Assembly: GCA_041394705.1 (NCBI GenBank)
Contig: JAWKHS010000010.1
Coordinates: 124,001-188,000, forward strand
Direction of reading: 5' to 3'
DNA: 64,000 bases
Origin: Vicinamibacterales bacterium
GTDB taxonomy: Bacteria; Acidobacteriota; Vicinamibacteria; Vicinamibacterales; UBA2999
In this document: in pieces, positions 25,471 to 33,919 of the stretch
Layout of the letters: every line of letters begins with the position of its first letter
Numbering within the stretch: position 1 is the first letter of the stretch
The notes under the pieces: model-generated
Seen by the model: the letters and a program-made list of their open reading frames with translations, nothing else
What the model was told of the DNA's origin: nothing
Database searches by the model: none
Program-made: the position numbers and the translations under genes

Positions 25471-27621
25471 TCATCTCCACAGGTAGTACCCCAGAATCAG
25501 CACGACGCCCACGAAGGTGGAGGCGGCGTAGCTGCGCACCGATCCGGTCTGGAACAGCCGGAGCACGGCGCTGGCCCCGGCCACGACGTAGCCGGCGGCG
25601 TTGACGGCGCCATCGATCACGCGTGCGTCGACCACCTTCCAGAGGCCCTGCGTCGATGCCGTCTGGATGGGGTGGATGATGGCCGCGTCGTAGAGTTCGT
25701 CCACGTAGTACTTGTTCAGCAGCAGCCGGTGGAGGCCCGGGAACTGCGCGGCGAGCGACGCCGGGATGGACGGGTTCTTCAGCCAGAGGAACGCCGCGAG
25801 GCCGATGCCGACCAGCGCGATGAGGGACGACACCCCCATCAACGTGAACTCGAGCGCCGTCTCGTCGCCCTCTCCGTGCTCTTCGCCCGCCTGCGCGGAC
25901 TCCGCCGCCTCACCCGCCTGCGCCGCCGCCGGCAGGGCCAGTTCGGCCGCAGTCTGGCTCATGGAGGCCACCGCGGGCACCGCGTCGCCCGGCTTGCACT
26001 CCGCCAGCGTCATGCCGGCCGGTGCGCCCGGCATGGCCACGGGCACGTTGCACTCGGCCAAGGCGCTGGCCGTGGCGGCGAACGACGGGCGCAGCCACTC
26101 GGCGAGCGAGTTGTGGCCGCCGAGCGCGTGCGGCACGCCCACGTAGCCGGCGAACACCGAACCCACGGCCAGGACGATGAGCGCGAGCGCCATCGCCGGC
26201 GGCGCGTCGTGCACGTGGCCGCCATGATCATGATGGCCACTTGGCGCCGCGTGTCCGTGCGCGTCGTGGCCATGACCGGCCGGCGCCTCGCGGCGCTCGC
26301 CGTGGAACGTCAGGAACACGAGGCGGAACATGTAGGTGGCCGTCAGCAGCGACGTGATGGCCCCCACCGTCCACAGGAGACCGTGTCCGTGGTTGAAGGT
26401 CTCGAAGAGGATCTCGTCCTTCGAGAAGAAGCCCGCCAGGAGCGGCACGCCGGCGATGGCCAGCGACGCGACGAGGAACGTCCAGTAGGTGATGGGCAAG
26501 TGCTTCTTGAGGCCGCCCATGTGCCGGATGTCCTGCTCGCCGTGCAGGGCGTGGATCACCGCGCCCGAGCCGAGGAAGAGGCAGGCCTTGAAGAAGGCGT
26601 GCGTGTAGAGATGGAAGATGCCGGCGCCGAACGCGCCGACGCCCATCGCCAGGAACATGTAGCCGAGCTGGGAGACGGTCGAGTAGGCGAGCACGCGCTT
26701 GATGTCGTTCTGGACCAGCCCGATCGTGCCGGCGAAGAGGGCCGTCGCCACGCCGACCACGGCGATGACATCCAGCGTGAGGGGCGCGTGCGAGAAGAGC
26801 ACGGCGTTCCGGCCGATCATGTAGACGCCGGCCGTCACCATCGTGGCCGCGTGGATGAGCGCGGACACGGGCGTCGGGCCCTCCATGGCGTCCGGCAGCC
26901 AGGTGTAGAGCGGAATCTGCGCCGACTTGCCGGTCGCGCCCACGAACAGGAGGAGCGTGATGAGGCTCAGCGTGCCGAAGGCCGCCTCCGGCGCCATCGG
27001 CGTGGCCTTCGCCGCGACGATCTGGAAGTCGAGCGACCCGAAGGTGACGAACGCCAGCAGCGTGCCCAGCACGAAGGCGTAGTCGCCGACGCGGTTCACG
27101 ATGAAGGCCTTCTTGCTCGCGTCCCCCGCGGACTTCTTCACGTAGTAGTAGCCGATGAGGAGGTAGGAGCAGAGGCCGACGCCCTCCCAGCCCACGAACA
27201 TGACCAGGAAGTTCGAGCCCAGCACCAGGAGGAGCATGAAGAACACGAACAGGTTCAGGTACGAGAAGTACCGGGCGAACTCGCTGTCGGTCTCCTCGTG
27301 CATGTAGGCCGTGGAGTAGATGTGGATCAGCGAGCCGATCCCGGTGATGACCAGGATCATCACGGCGGAGAGCGGGTCGAGCCTGAACGTGAGATCGAGC
27401 GCGAAGTCGCCAGACCGGATCCACGTGAAGAGCGTCTGCGCGATCTCGCGACGGTCCTCCGGGAGGCCGGCGAGCGCCATCACCTGGAGCACGGACACGG
27501 CGAACGACGCGACCATCACGGCCGACGCCAGACCGCCGGCGAGCGCCTTCGACAGACGCCGGCCGGCGCTGGCGTTGACCAGGAAGCCGAGGAACGGGAG
27601 GAGCGGAATCAGCGCGAGCAC
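25471..27621 (-). CDS. nuoL: NADH-quinone oxidoreductase subunit L, with His-rich and Ala-rich insertions
   Basis: The largest antiporter-like subunit, 716 residues against about 610-650 usually. Core motifs: SGDFALDLTFRLDPLSAVM, WEGVGLCSYLLIGYYY, KSAQIPLYTWLPDAMEGPTPVSALIHAATMV, and RVLAYSTVSQLGYMF. The extra length is in two low-complexity insertions: a His/Gly-rich loop near residues 445-475 and an Ala/Glu-rich loop near 495-585. The C-terminus keeps the amphipathic lateral-helix region and a last membrane segment. It starts at GTG 27621, four bases after nuoK. Confidence 0.95.
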   Translation of the reverse strand: MLALIPLLPFLGFLVNASAGRRLSKALAGGLASAVMVASFAVSVLQVMALAGLPEDRREIAQTLFTWIRSGDFALDLTFRLDPLSAVMILVITGIGSLIHIYSTAYMHEETDSEFARYFSYLNLFVFFMLLLVLGSNFLVMFVGWEGVGLCSYLLIGYYYVKKSAGDASKKAFIVNRVGDYAFVLGTLLAFVTFGSLDFQIVAAKATPMAPEAAFGTLSLITLLLFVGATGKSAQIPLYTWLPDAMEGPTPVSALIHAATMVTAGVYMIGRNAVLFSHAPLTLDVIAVVGVATALFAGTIGLVQNDIKRVLAYSTVSQLGYMFLAMGVGAFGAGIFHLYTHAFFKACLFLGSGAVIHALHGEQDIRHMGGLKKHLPITYWTFLVASLAIAGVPLLAGFFSKDEILFETFNHGHGLLWTVGAITSLLTATYMFRLVFLTFHGERREAPAGHGHDAHGHAAPSGHHDHGGHVHDAPPAMALALIVLAVGSVFAGYVGVPHALGGHNSLAEWLRPSFAATASALAECNVPVAMPGAPAGMTLAECKPGDAVPAVASMSQTAAELALPAAAQAGEAAESAQAGEEHGEGDETALEFTLMGVSSLIALVGIGLAAFLWLKNPSIPASLAAQFPGLHRLLLNKYYVDELYDAAIIHPIQTASTQGLWKVVDARVIDGAVNAAGYVVAGASAVLRLFQTGSVRSYAASTFVGVVLILGYYLWR

Positions 27622-27625
27622 GGCG

Positions 27626-27928
27626 TCACCACTTGAGGTTCGTGAACGCCTCGGGACTCAGGGACTCCCGGTGGCGGAAGAGCGCGATGACGATGGCCAG
27701 GCCGACGGCGGCCTCGGCCGCCGCCACGGTCATCACGAAAAACGTGATGATCTGCCCGTCGACGGTGCCGAACTGCCGGCCGAAGGCGACGAACGAGAGG
27801 TTCACGGCGTTGAGCATCACCTCCACCGACAGGAGCAGGGTGATGACGTTCCGGCGCAGGAAGACCCCGGCCGTGCCGATGGCGAACAGGATGCCCGACA
27901 GCACGAGGTAGTGGGTGATGGGGACCAC
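27626..27928 (-). CDS. nuoK: NADH-quinone oxidoreductase subunit K
   Basis: Small membrane subunit of 100 residues with three helices, homologous to MrpC. Conserved TM2 motif VITLLLSVEVMLNAVNLSFVAF carries the essential glutamate (LLSVEVMLN), and TM3 has VAAAEAAVGLAIVIALFRH with a second glutamate. The GTG start (27928) is one base after the nuoJ stop. Length and motifs are standard. Confidence 0.96.
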   Translation of the reverse strand: MVPITHYLVLSGILFAIGTAGVFLRRNVITLLLSVEVMLNAVNLSFVAFGRQFGTVDGQIITFFVMTVAAAEAAVGLAIVIALFRHRESLSPEAFTNLKW

Positions 27929-27929
27929 G

Positions 27930-28454
27930 TCAGTTCCCCCGCTTCCCCGCCAGGACGACGGCGCCCACCATCGCGGCGATGATCAGGATGGAGGTCACTT
28001 CGAAGGCGAACATGTAGTCGGTGAAGAGCACGCGGCCCAGCAGCCTGACACTCGAGGCGGCGGGCTGCTGTTCGGCCAGGCCCACGCCGCTCCCGAGGCG
28101 GGTGACGGCCCAGACCAGCTGTCCGAGGAGCAGCACGGCCAGCACGCCGCCGACCCGTGTCGGACCGGGCCGGTAGTAGGGGTGCGTACGGTCCCACTCC
28201 GCGCCGTCCTCACGCGAGGCGTTGAGCAGCATCACCGTGAACAGGAACAGGACCAGGATGGCGCCGGCGTAGATGATGATCTGCACGACGGCGACGAACG
28301 GCGCCTCGAGGAGCACGTACAGGCCCGAGAGGCCGCAGAACGCCCCGACGATCGCCATCACGCTGTAGACGGGGTTGCGCTGGCCCACGACCAGCAGCGA
28401 CCCGCCCACCGTGATGGCGGCGAACAGGTAGAAGAGCACCAGATCAAAGGCCAA
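27930..28454 (-). CDS. nuoJ: NADH-quinone oxidoreductase subunit J
   Basis: Membrane subunit of 174 residues with five helices. TM1 to TM3 contain FYLFAAITVGGSLLVVGQRNPVYSVM, the GLSGLYVLLEAPFVAVVQIIIYAGAILVLFLFTVMLLN segment (the pi-bulge helix) and a final helix at IAAMVGAVVL. It appears to start at TTG 28454, overlapping the end of nuoH by 11 bases, because no ATG or GTG lies near the conserved MAFDLVLFYLF start. In most operons nuoI stands between nuoH and nuoJ; here there is none. Confidence 0.95.
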   Translation of the reverse strand: MAFDLVLFYLFAAITVGGSLLVVGQRNPVYSVMAIVGAFCGLSGLYVLLEAPFVAVVQIIIYAGAILVLFLFTVMLLNASREDGAEWDRTHPYYRPGPTRVGGVLAVLLLGQLVWAVTRLGSGVGLAEQQPAASSVRLLGRVLFTDYMFAFEVTSILIIAAMVGAVVLAGKRGN

Positions 28455-29544
28455 AGGCGATCACCCCCGCGGCGACGGCGAGCAGGTTCAGCGTGGCCAC
28501 CGGCAGCAGCACCTTCCACCCGAGCGACATCAGCTGGTCGTAGCGCACGCGCGGCAACGTCCACCGCAGCCACAGATAGACGAACAGGAGGACGGCGGTC
28601 TTCAGCAGGAACCACACCCAGCCGTACTCAGGCGGCAGGAACGGGCCGTGCCAGCCGCCGAGGAAGAGGTTCACGGCCACGGCCGACACCGTGACCATGT
28701 TGATGTACTCCGCCATGAAGAACATGGCGAAGCGCATGGAGCTGTACTCGGTGTGGTACCCGGCCACGAGCTCCTGCTCGGCCTCGGGGAAGTCGAACGG
28801 CGCGCGGTTGGTCTCGGCGACGCCCGCGGTGAAGAAGAGCAGGAAGGCGATGAGGCCGAACGGGAACATCGCGAACACGTTCCACCGCGGGATGAACGAC
28901 GGGAGCGGGATGCTGGGCAGCGCGAGGTAGCTGAAGTACCCGGCCTGGGCGTCCACGATCTCGCGGAACGACATCGATCCGGCCAGCACGATCACGGTGG
29001 CCAGGGCCATGCCGTAGGCCAGCTCGTAGCTGATCATCTGGGCCGAGCTCCTGAGACCGCCCAGGAGCGAGTACTTCGAGTTGCTCGCCCAGCCGGCGAT
29101 GACGATGCCGTAGACGCCCACCGACGCCACGGCGAACACCACCAGGACGCCGACGTTCAGGTCGGCGATCTGCAGGGCGATCGGTTCGTCGAGCCAGCCG
29201 AACAGCGTGGTCGTCGCGCCGAACGGCACGGGCGCGAAGGCGATGAAGCAGGTGGCGACCGAGATGATCGGCGCCAGGGAGAACAGGATCCGGTCCGCGG
29301 ACTTGGGCTGCAGCTCTTCCTTGAAGAAAAGCTTCACGATGTCGGCGATGGGCTGCAGCGTGCCGGCCGGCCCCACGAGCCACGGGCCGTAGCGCTGCTG
29401 CATCCAGGCGGACACCTTGCGCTCGAAGTAGACCATCACGGCGGCCGAGATCTGCAGCGCCATGAAAATCGCGCCGACGAGCACGGCGTAGGCGACCCAC
29501 CAGTTGTTGGGCGGACGAAAGAGCGACGTGACGAAGTCGAGCAT
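28444..29544 (-). CDS. nuoH: NADH-quinone oxidoreductase subunit H
   Basis: Membrane subunit forming the quinone chamber with NuoB and NuoD, 366 residues. Conserved features: YFERKVSAWMQQRYGPWLVGPAGTLQPIADIVKLFFKE, then GWASNSKYSLLGGLRSSAQMISYELAYG and FFTAGVAETNRAPFDFPEAEQELVAGYHTEYS, which hold the acidic loop residues. The start is ATG 29544, 26 bases after the nuoEF stop. The customary nuoG gene before it is absent. An upstream extension of this frame reaches into nuoEF and is not coding. Confidence 0.97.
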   Translation of the reverse strand: MLDFVTSLFRPPNNWWVAYAVLVGAIFMALQISAAVMVYFERKVSAWMQQRYGPWLVGPAGTLQPIADIVKLFFKEELQPKSADRILFSLAPIISVATCFIAFAPVPFGATTTLFGWLDEPIALQIADLNVGVLVVFAVASVGVYGIVIAGWASNSKYSLLGGLRSSAQMISYELAYGMALATVIVLAGSMSFREIVDAQAGYFSYLALPSIPLPSFIPRWNVFAMFPFGLIAFLLFFTAGVAETNRAPFDFPEAEQELVAGYHTEYSSMRFAMFFMAEYINMVTVSAVAVNLFLGGWHGPFLPPEYGWVWFLLKTAVLLFVYLWLRWTLPRVRYDQLMSLGWKVLLPVATLNLLAVAAGVIAFGL

Positions 29545-29570
29545 GACGTGAGTGCCTCGGCCCCCGTTCC

Positions 29571-31529
29571 CTAGTGGTGCGCGCCGGCGGGCTGGCTGGC
29601 GCGGTAGTCGGCCGGCGCGGGGCGGTCGCCCTTCGCGTAGACCTCGAATTCGGACTTGAACAGCTTGAGCGTCGTCAGCACGGGCGTGGCCGCGGCGTCG
29701 CCGAAGGCGCACAGGGTCTTGCCGTTGATCTGGCTCGCGACGCTCTGGAGCAGCGCGACGTCCTTGGACGTGCCCTCGCCGTCGAGCATCCGGCGCAGCA
29801 GGCGGTACAGCCAGTCGGTGCCCTCCCGGCAGGGCGTGCACTTGCCGCAGGACTCGTGCCGGTAGAAGTGCAGGAGGTTCTCGGCCAGCCAGACCATGTC
29901 CACGGTGTCATCGAGCACCATGATCGCGGCCGAGCCGAGGAGCGAGCCGGCCTTCTGCACGTCGTCGAAGCTGGCCGGGATGTCGAGCTGGTCGGGCAGC
30001 AGGATGGGGACCGACGACCCGCCGGGGATGACGGCTTTCATCGCGTGGCCATCGCGCATGCCGCCCGCGTAGGTGTCGATCAGCTCGCGCAGCGTCACCT
30101 TCATCGGCGCCTCGTAGACGCCCGGACGCTTCACCTGGCCGCTGATGCAGAACAGCTTCGGCCCGCCGTTCTTCTCGGGCCCCAGCGCCGCGAACCACTC
30201 CGCGCCCCGCGTCAGGATGAGGGGCGCGTTGCACAGCGTCTCGACGTTGTTGACGGCGGTCGGGCAGCCCCAGAGGCCGGCCACGGCCGGGAACGGCGGC
30301 TTGAAGCGGGGCTGCGCCCGCTTGCCCTCGAGCGAGTCGAGGAGCGCCGTCTCTTCGCCGGCCTCGTAAGCGCCGGCGCCCCGGTGCAGGTACACCTCGC
30401 AGTCGAAGCCGGTACCGAGGATGTTCGTGCCGACGTAGCCGGCGGCACGGGCGTCGTCGATCGCCTTCTGCAGCGCCGGGAACAGGTGGTAGAACTCGCC
30501 GCGGATGTAGATGTAGGCGGTCTTCGCGCCGATGGCGTAGCAGCCGATGAGGCAGCCCTCCACCAGCAGGTGGGGGTTGCGCTCCATCAGCAGGTGGTCC
30601 TTGAAGGTACCCGGCTCGCTCTCGTCGGCATTGCAGACGATGTACTTCGGCTTGGGCGACTTCTTGTCCACGAACTGCCACTTGAGGCCCGTCGGGAACC
30701 CGGCGCCGCCGCGGCCGCGCAGGCCCGACGCCTTCACGGTCTCGATCACCTGCTCGGGCGCCATCGCGAGCGCCTTCTTCAGGCCGTCGTACCCCTGCTG
30801 GTGCGCCAGGTAGTGCTCGAGCGTGTTGCCGCCGGGCGTGTAGGCGTATTTCGTGAGGACCGGCTCGTAGTCGGTGGCGGCCGCCGGCCGCGCCGGCACC
30901 GTCGTCTTCCCCGCCGCGTCGGTGCGGTGCTCGACGTCCAGATGGCAGCCCGAGAGCGCCTTCAGGCCGTTGGCGCGCATGCCGTCCAGGAGCCCCGGCA
31001 CCTGCTCCGGCGTCACGCACTCGTGCCAGTGCTCGTTGTTCACCATCATCACGGGCGCCTTGTCGCAGGCGCCCAGGCACTCCATCTGCTGGATGGTGAA
31101 CATGCCCGACGGGTCGGTGCCGCCGCACTTCACGCCGAGCGACTCCTCGAGCCGCTCGATCACGCGTTCCGCCCCGGCCAGCGCGCACGACAGCGTCGTG
31201 CACACCTGCAGGACGTAGGTGCCGACGGGCGTCCGGTGGAACATGACGTAGTAGCTGACGACGTCCTCGACGTCGGCCGTCGTGATGCCGACCACCTCGG
31301 CGACGTGCCGGGCCGCGTTCGCGCTGATGTACCCCTGCTGCTCCTGGGCGAGGTAGAGCGCGTAGAGCACCGACGAGCGCCGGTGCTCCGGCGGGTACTG
31401 CGCGGCCAGGCGCTCGTACTCCGCCCGGCGCTCGGCCGTGAAGGCGAAGTCGGGCCCCTCGGGCAGCGTCTTGCGCTCCGAGCGATGCCACCGCTCGGAG
31501 CCGTACGGCATCGCGGGATGGAAACTCAT
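29571..31529 (-). CDS. nuoEF: NuoE-NuoF fusion, NADH-quinone oxidoreductase
   Basis: One 652-residue frame joins two NADH-module subunits. Residues 25-190 are NuoE-like, with the N1a iron-sulfur cysteines C110, C115, C151 and C155 (QVCTTLSC and QMECLGAC). A linker of about 35 residues with no stop leads into NuoF from about residue 224. NuoF has the FMN/NADH glycine-rich motif GLRGRGGAGFPTG (269-281), YVCNADESEPGTFKDHLLME-like sequence, and N3 cluster cysteines at 561, 564, 567 and 607. ATG 31529 overlaps the nuoD stop as ATGA. The electron-accepting NuoG, normally next, is missing from the operon. Confidence 0.95.
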   Translation of the reverse strand: MSFHPAMPYGSERWHRSERKTLPEGPDFAFTAERRAEYERLAAQYPPEHRRSSVLYALYLAQEQQGYISANAARHVAEVVGITTADVEDVVSYYVMFHRTPVGTYVLQVCTTLSCALAGAERVIERLEESLGVKCGGTDPSGMFTIQQMECLGACDKAPVMMVNNEHWHECVTPEQVPGLLDGMRANGLKALSGCHLDVEHRTDAAGKTTVPARPAAATDYEPVLTKYAYTPGGNTLEHYLAHQQGYDGLKKALAMAPEQVIETVKASGLRGRGGAGFPTGLKWQFVDKKSPKPKYIVCNADESEPGTFKDHLLMERNPHLLVEGCLIGCYAIGAKTAYIYIRGEFYHLFPALQKAIDDARAAGYVGTNILGTGFDCEVYLHRGAGAYEAGEETALLDSLEGKRAQPRFKPPFPAVAGLWGCPTAVNNVETLCNAPLILTRGAEWFAALGPEKNGGPKLFCISGQVKRPGVYEAPMKVTLRELIDTYAGGMRDGHAMKAVIPGGSSVPILLPDQLDIPASFDDVQKAGSLLGSAAIMVLDDTVDMVWLAENLLHFYRHESCGKCTPCREGTDWLYRLLRRMLDGEGTSKDVALLQSVASQINGKTLCAFGDAAATPVLTTLKLFKSEFEVYAKGDRPAPADYRASQPAGAHH

Positions 31530-32722
31530 CGATCCACGTCTCCCATGACGACGTCGAGCGAGCCGATGACGGCCACGACGTCGGCGATCATCCCGCCCAC
31601 GACGAACTTGTGCAGGGCCTGGCTGGCCATGAGGCCTGGCGAGCGCATGTGCACGCGCCAGGGACGGTTCGTGCCGTCGGACACGACGTAGCACCCGTGC
31701 TCGCCGCGCGGGCCCTCGACGGGCACGTAGGCCTCACCGGCAGGCACGTTGAACCCCTGCGAGTAGATCAGGAAGTGCTGGATGAGCGCTTCCATCTCCG
31801 TATAGACCTCGTCCTTGGGGGGCGGCGCGACCTTGCGGTCGGCCGTCTGGTACTCGCCCACCGGGTCGATGCGCTCGAGCGCCTGGCGGCAGATCTTGAC
31901 GCTCTCCCGCATCTCGGCGACGCGCGTCAGGTAGCGGTCGTAGACGTCGCCGTTGGAGGCGCCGATGACGTCGAACGCGTAGGTCTCGTAGCCGCAGTAC
32001 GGGAAGGCGCGGCGGACGTCGTAGTCGCTGCCGGCGGCGCGCGCGATCGGGCCGAACAGCCCCCACTGATGGCAGTCGGCCAGGCTGATCGTGCCGACGC
32101 CGCGCGTCCGGTCCAGCCAGATCGGGTTCTTCGTGATGAGCGTCTCGTACTCGTCCAGCTTGCCCGAGCCACTGGTCGGGACGAAGCGGTCGAGGAAGGC
32201 GGCCACCGCCTCCTTGAATCCGCGCGGGAGATCGTCGCGCAGGCCGCCCACCCGGATGTAGCTCGGGAAGAAGCGGAACCCGGCGAGCATCTCGTTCAGG
32301 TTCATCAGGATCTCGCGCTCACGGAAGGCGTAGAGCATCGCCGTGATCGCGCCGATCTCCATGCCGTGCGTGCCGAACCACACGAGGTGGCTGCTGATGC
32401 GCTGGAGCTCCGCGATGAGCACGCGGATGTCCTTGACCCGCTGCGGCACGTCCATGCCGAGCAGCTTCTCCACCGACAGGCAGTACGCCAGGCTGTTCGA
32501 CTGGGCGCCCAGGTAGTCCATCCGCTCGACGAGCGGGACCACCTGCTGCCACTTCTTCTGCTCGGCGGTCTTCTCGATGCCCGTGTGCAGGAAGCCGATG
32601 GTCGGCGACACCGAGACGACCGTCTCGCCGTCGAGCTCCAGCACGAGCCGCAGCACGCCGTGCGTGCTGGGGTGCTGGGGCCCCATGTTGACGGTCATGG
32701 TCTCGGTGCGTACTTCAGCCAT
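31526..32722 (-). CDS. nuoD: NADH-quinone oxidoreductase subunit D
   Basis: 49-kDa-type subunit lining the quinone pocket, 398 residues. N-terminal TMTVNMGPQHPSTHGVLRLVLELDG, with the quinone-binding His/Tyr region, then PTIGFLHTGIEK, the SSHLVWFGTHGMEIGAIT segment, the RGVGTISLADC stretch, and C-terminal VPAGEAYVPVEGPRGEHGCYVVSDG and GSLDVVMGDVDR. It is not fused to nuoC, unlike E. coli. The ATG at 32722 is 26 bases after the inserted gmhA-like gene. Confidence 0.97.
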   Translation of the reverse strand: MAEVRTETMTVNMGPQHPSTHGVLRLVLELDGETVVSVSPTIGFLHTGIEKTAEQKKWQQVVPLVERMDYLGAQSNSLAYCLSVEKLLGMDVPQRVKDIRVLIAELQRISSHLVWFGTHGMEIGAITAMLYAFREREILMNLNEMLAGFRFFPSYIRVGGLRDDLPRGFKEAVAAFLDRFVPTSGSGKLDEYETLITKNPIWLDRTRGVGTISLADCHQWGLFGPIARAAGSDYDVRRAFPYCGYETYAFDVIGASNGDVYDRYLTRVAEMRESVKICRQALERIDPVGEYQTADRKVAPPPKDEVYTEMEALIQHFLIYSQGFNVPAGEAYVPVEGPRGEHGCYVVSDGTNRPWRVHMRSPGLMASQALHKFVVGGMIADVVAVIGSLDVVMGDVDR

Positions 32723-32748
32723 TCACCCATCCCGGGGACGACGTCCCC

Positions 32749-33342
32749 TCAGCCTTCCAAATCCCGATCGACCGCGGCGCAGAGCAGGTGGAGCACCGTC
32801 ATGTGCGCCTCCTGCACCCGCGCCGTCACCGGCGACGGGACGTGCACGTGCACCTCGGCGACGCGGCCCGCCGCGCCGCCGTCCTTCCCCGTGAGCGCGA
32901 TCGTCCGCAGCCCCGCGGCCTTCGCCGCCTCCAATCCCCGCACGACGTTCGGCGATTCGCCGCTCGTCGTGATGCCGAGCGCCAGGTCGCCGGCCCTTCC
33001 CAGCGCCGTCACCTGCCGCGCGAACACCGACTCGAACCCGAAGTCGTTCGCCACCGCCGTCACGACGCTCGGGTCGGTGGTGAGCGCCATGGCCGGCCAT
33101 CCGCGCCGGTCCCGCTCGAACCGTCCCACCAGTTCCGCCACGAAGTGCTGCGCGTCGGCGGCGCTGCCGCCGTTGCCGAACGCCAGCACCCGCCCCCCGC
33201 CGCCCAGCACGCTCACGAGGGCGTCGGCCGCCTGCTCGATCGCGTCCACCGCGGGTCCCTCCGCCAGCGACGCGTGCAGCCGCGCGGTTGCCAGCAGCGT
33301 CTCGACCACCAGCGCACGGCGCGCCGCTTCGCCTCCGGCCAT
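32749..33342 (-). CDS. gmhA: phosphoheptose isomerase (SIS domain)
   Basis: SIS-domain isomerase of 197 residues, converting sedoheptulose 7-phosphate to D-glycero-D-manno-heptose 7-phosphate. It has VLAFGNGGSAADAQHFVAELVGRF, LTTDPSVVTAVANDFGFESVFARQV, and LGITTSGESPNVVRGLEAAK, plus EAHMTVLHLLCAAVD near the end with the catalytic His region. The gene is inserted between nuoC (gap 3 bases) and nuoD (gap 26), so it is surely co-transcribed with complex I. The heptose kinase gene at 16810 and GT9 gene at 14574 use downstream products of the same pathway. Confidence 0.93.
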   Translation of the reverse strand: MAGGEAARRALVVETLLATARLHASLAEGPAVDAIEQAADALVSVLGGGGRVLAFGNGGSAADAQHFVAELVGRFERDRRGWPAMALTTDPSVVTAVANDFGFESVFARQVTALGRAGDLALGITTSGESPNVVRGLEAAKAAGLRTIALTGKDGGAAGRVAEVHVHVPSPVTARVQEAHMTVLHLLCAAVDRDLEG

Positions 33343-33345
33343 CGT

Positions 33346-33906
33346 CTACGTGGGGCGCGTCCGCGACAGGCGGTCGCGCTCCATGTTCGCCCTGAACTCC
33401 TCCGCCGTGACCTGCAGCGGCATGTAGGTCTGGGCGTCCTTCCTCACCTGGACCGGGTAGTCCTTCCTCAGCGGGTACCCGACCCAGTCGTCGGCCATCA
33501 TCAGCCGCCGCAGGTCCGCGTGCCCCTCGAACACGATGCCGAAGAGATCGTAGACCTCGCGCTCGCACCAGCCCGCCCCTTCCCAGACGGCCGTCATCGA
33601 CGCGATCGGCTCGTCCACGCCGAGCTGCGCCTTGAAGCGGACGCGCGCGCGGCGGTGCGTGGAGACGACGTGGTAGACGAGGTCGAAGCGCGGCGTGCGC
33701 CGGTCGCCGAAGTCCACGGCGGTGACGTTCGAGAACGACTGGAACTCGAGGCCGGGCGTGTCGCGCAGCGCGAGGCCGACGGGCACGACGTGGGCGGCCG
33801 AGACCCAGAGGGTCGGCGTCACGTCGCCGTCGGCCGCCGGGCAGGGCGCCAGCACGGCGTCGGGCACGAGGGGCGCGAGCAGGTCGATGATCGACTGGGC
33901 ATCCAT
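33346..33906 (-). CDS. nuoC: NADH-quinone oxidoreductase subunit C
   Basis: 30-kDa-type subunit, 186 residues. Conserved ARVRFKAQLGVDEPIASMTAVWEGAGWCEREVYDLFGIVFEGH, then LRRLMMADDWVGYPLRKDYP, is nearly invariant in NuoC. The N-terminal half (DLLAPLVPDAVLAPCPAADG) is variable. The ATG at 33906 lies 13 bases after nuoB. The C-terminus ends after the conserved YP segment with about 35 extra residues. Confidence 0.96.
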   Translation of the reverse strand: MDAQSIIDLLAPLVPDAVLAPCPAADGDVTPTLWVSAAHVVPVGLALRDTPGLEFQSFSNVTAVDFGDRRTPRFDLVYHVVSTHRRARVRFKAQLGVDEPIASMTAVWEGAGWCEREVYDLFGIVFEGHADLRRLMMADDWVGYPLRKDYPVQVRKDAQTYMPLQVTAEEFRANMERDRLSRTRPT

Positions 33907-33919
33907 GGATCGCGCCGCC

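Noticed and set aside
22782..27636. Very long plus-strand frames opposite nuoN, nuoM and nuoL
   Set aside because: They are antisense shadows rich in His, Arg, Asp and Glu, created by high third-position GC. The minus-strand genes are unmistakable.
28444..28454. A possible hidden or truncated nuoI between nuoH and nuoJ
   Set aside because: nuoH and nuoJ overlap by 11 bases, leaving no room for a ferredoxin-type gene.
29574..31691. A 705-residue plus-strand frame opposite nuoEF
   Set aside because: No recognisable domain; the minus strand encodes all NuoE and NuoF cofactor motifs.
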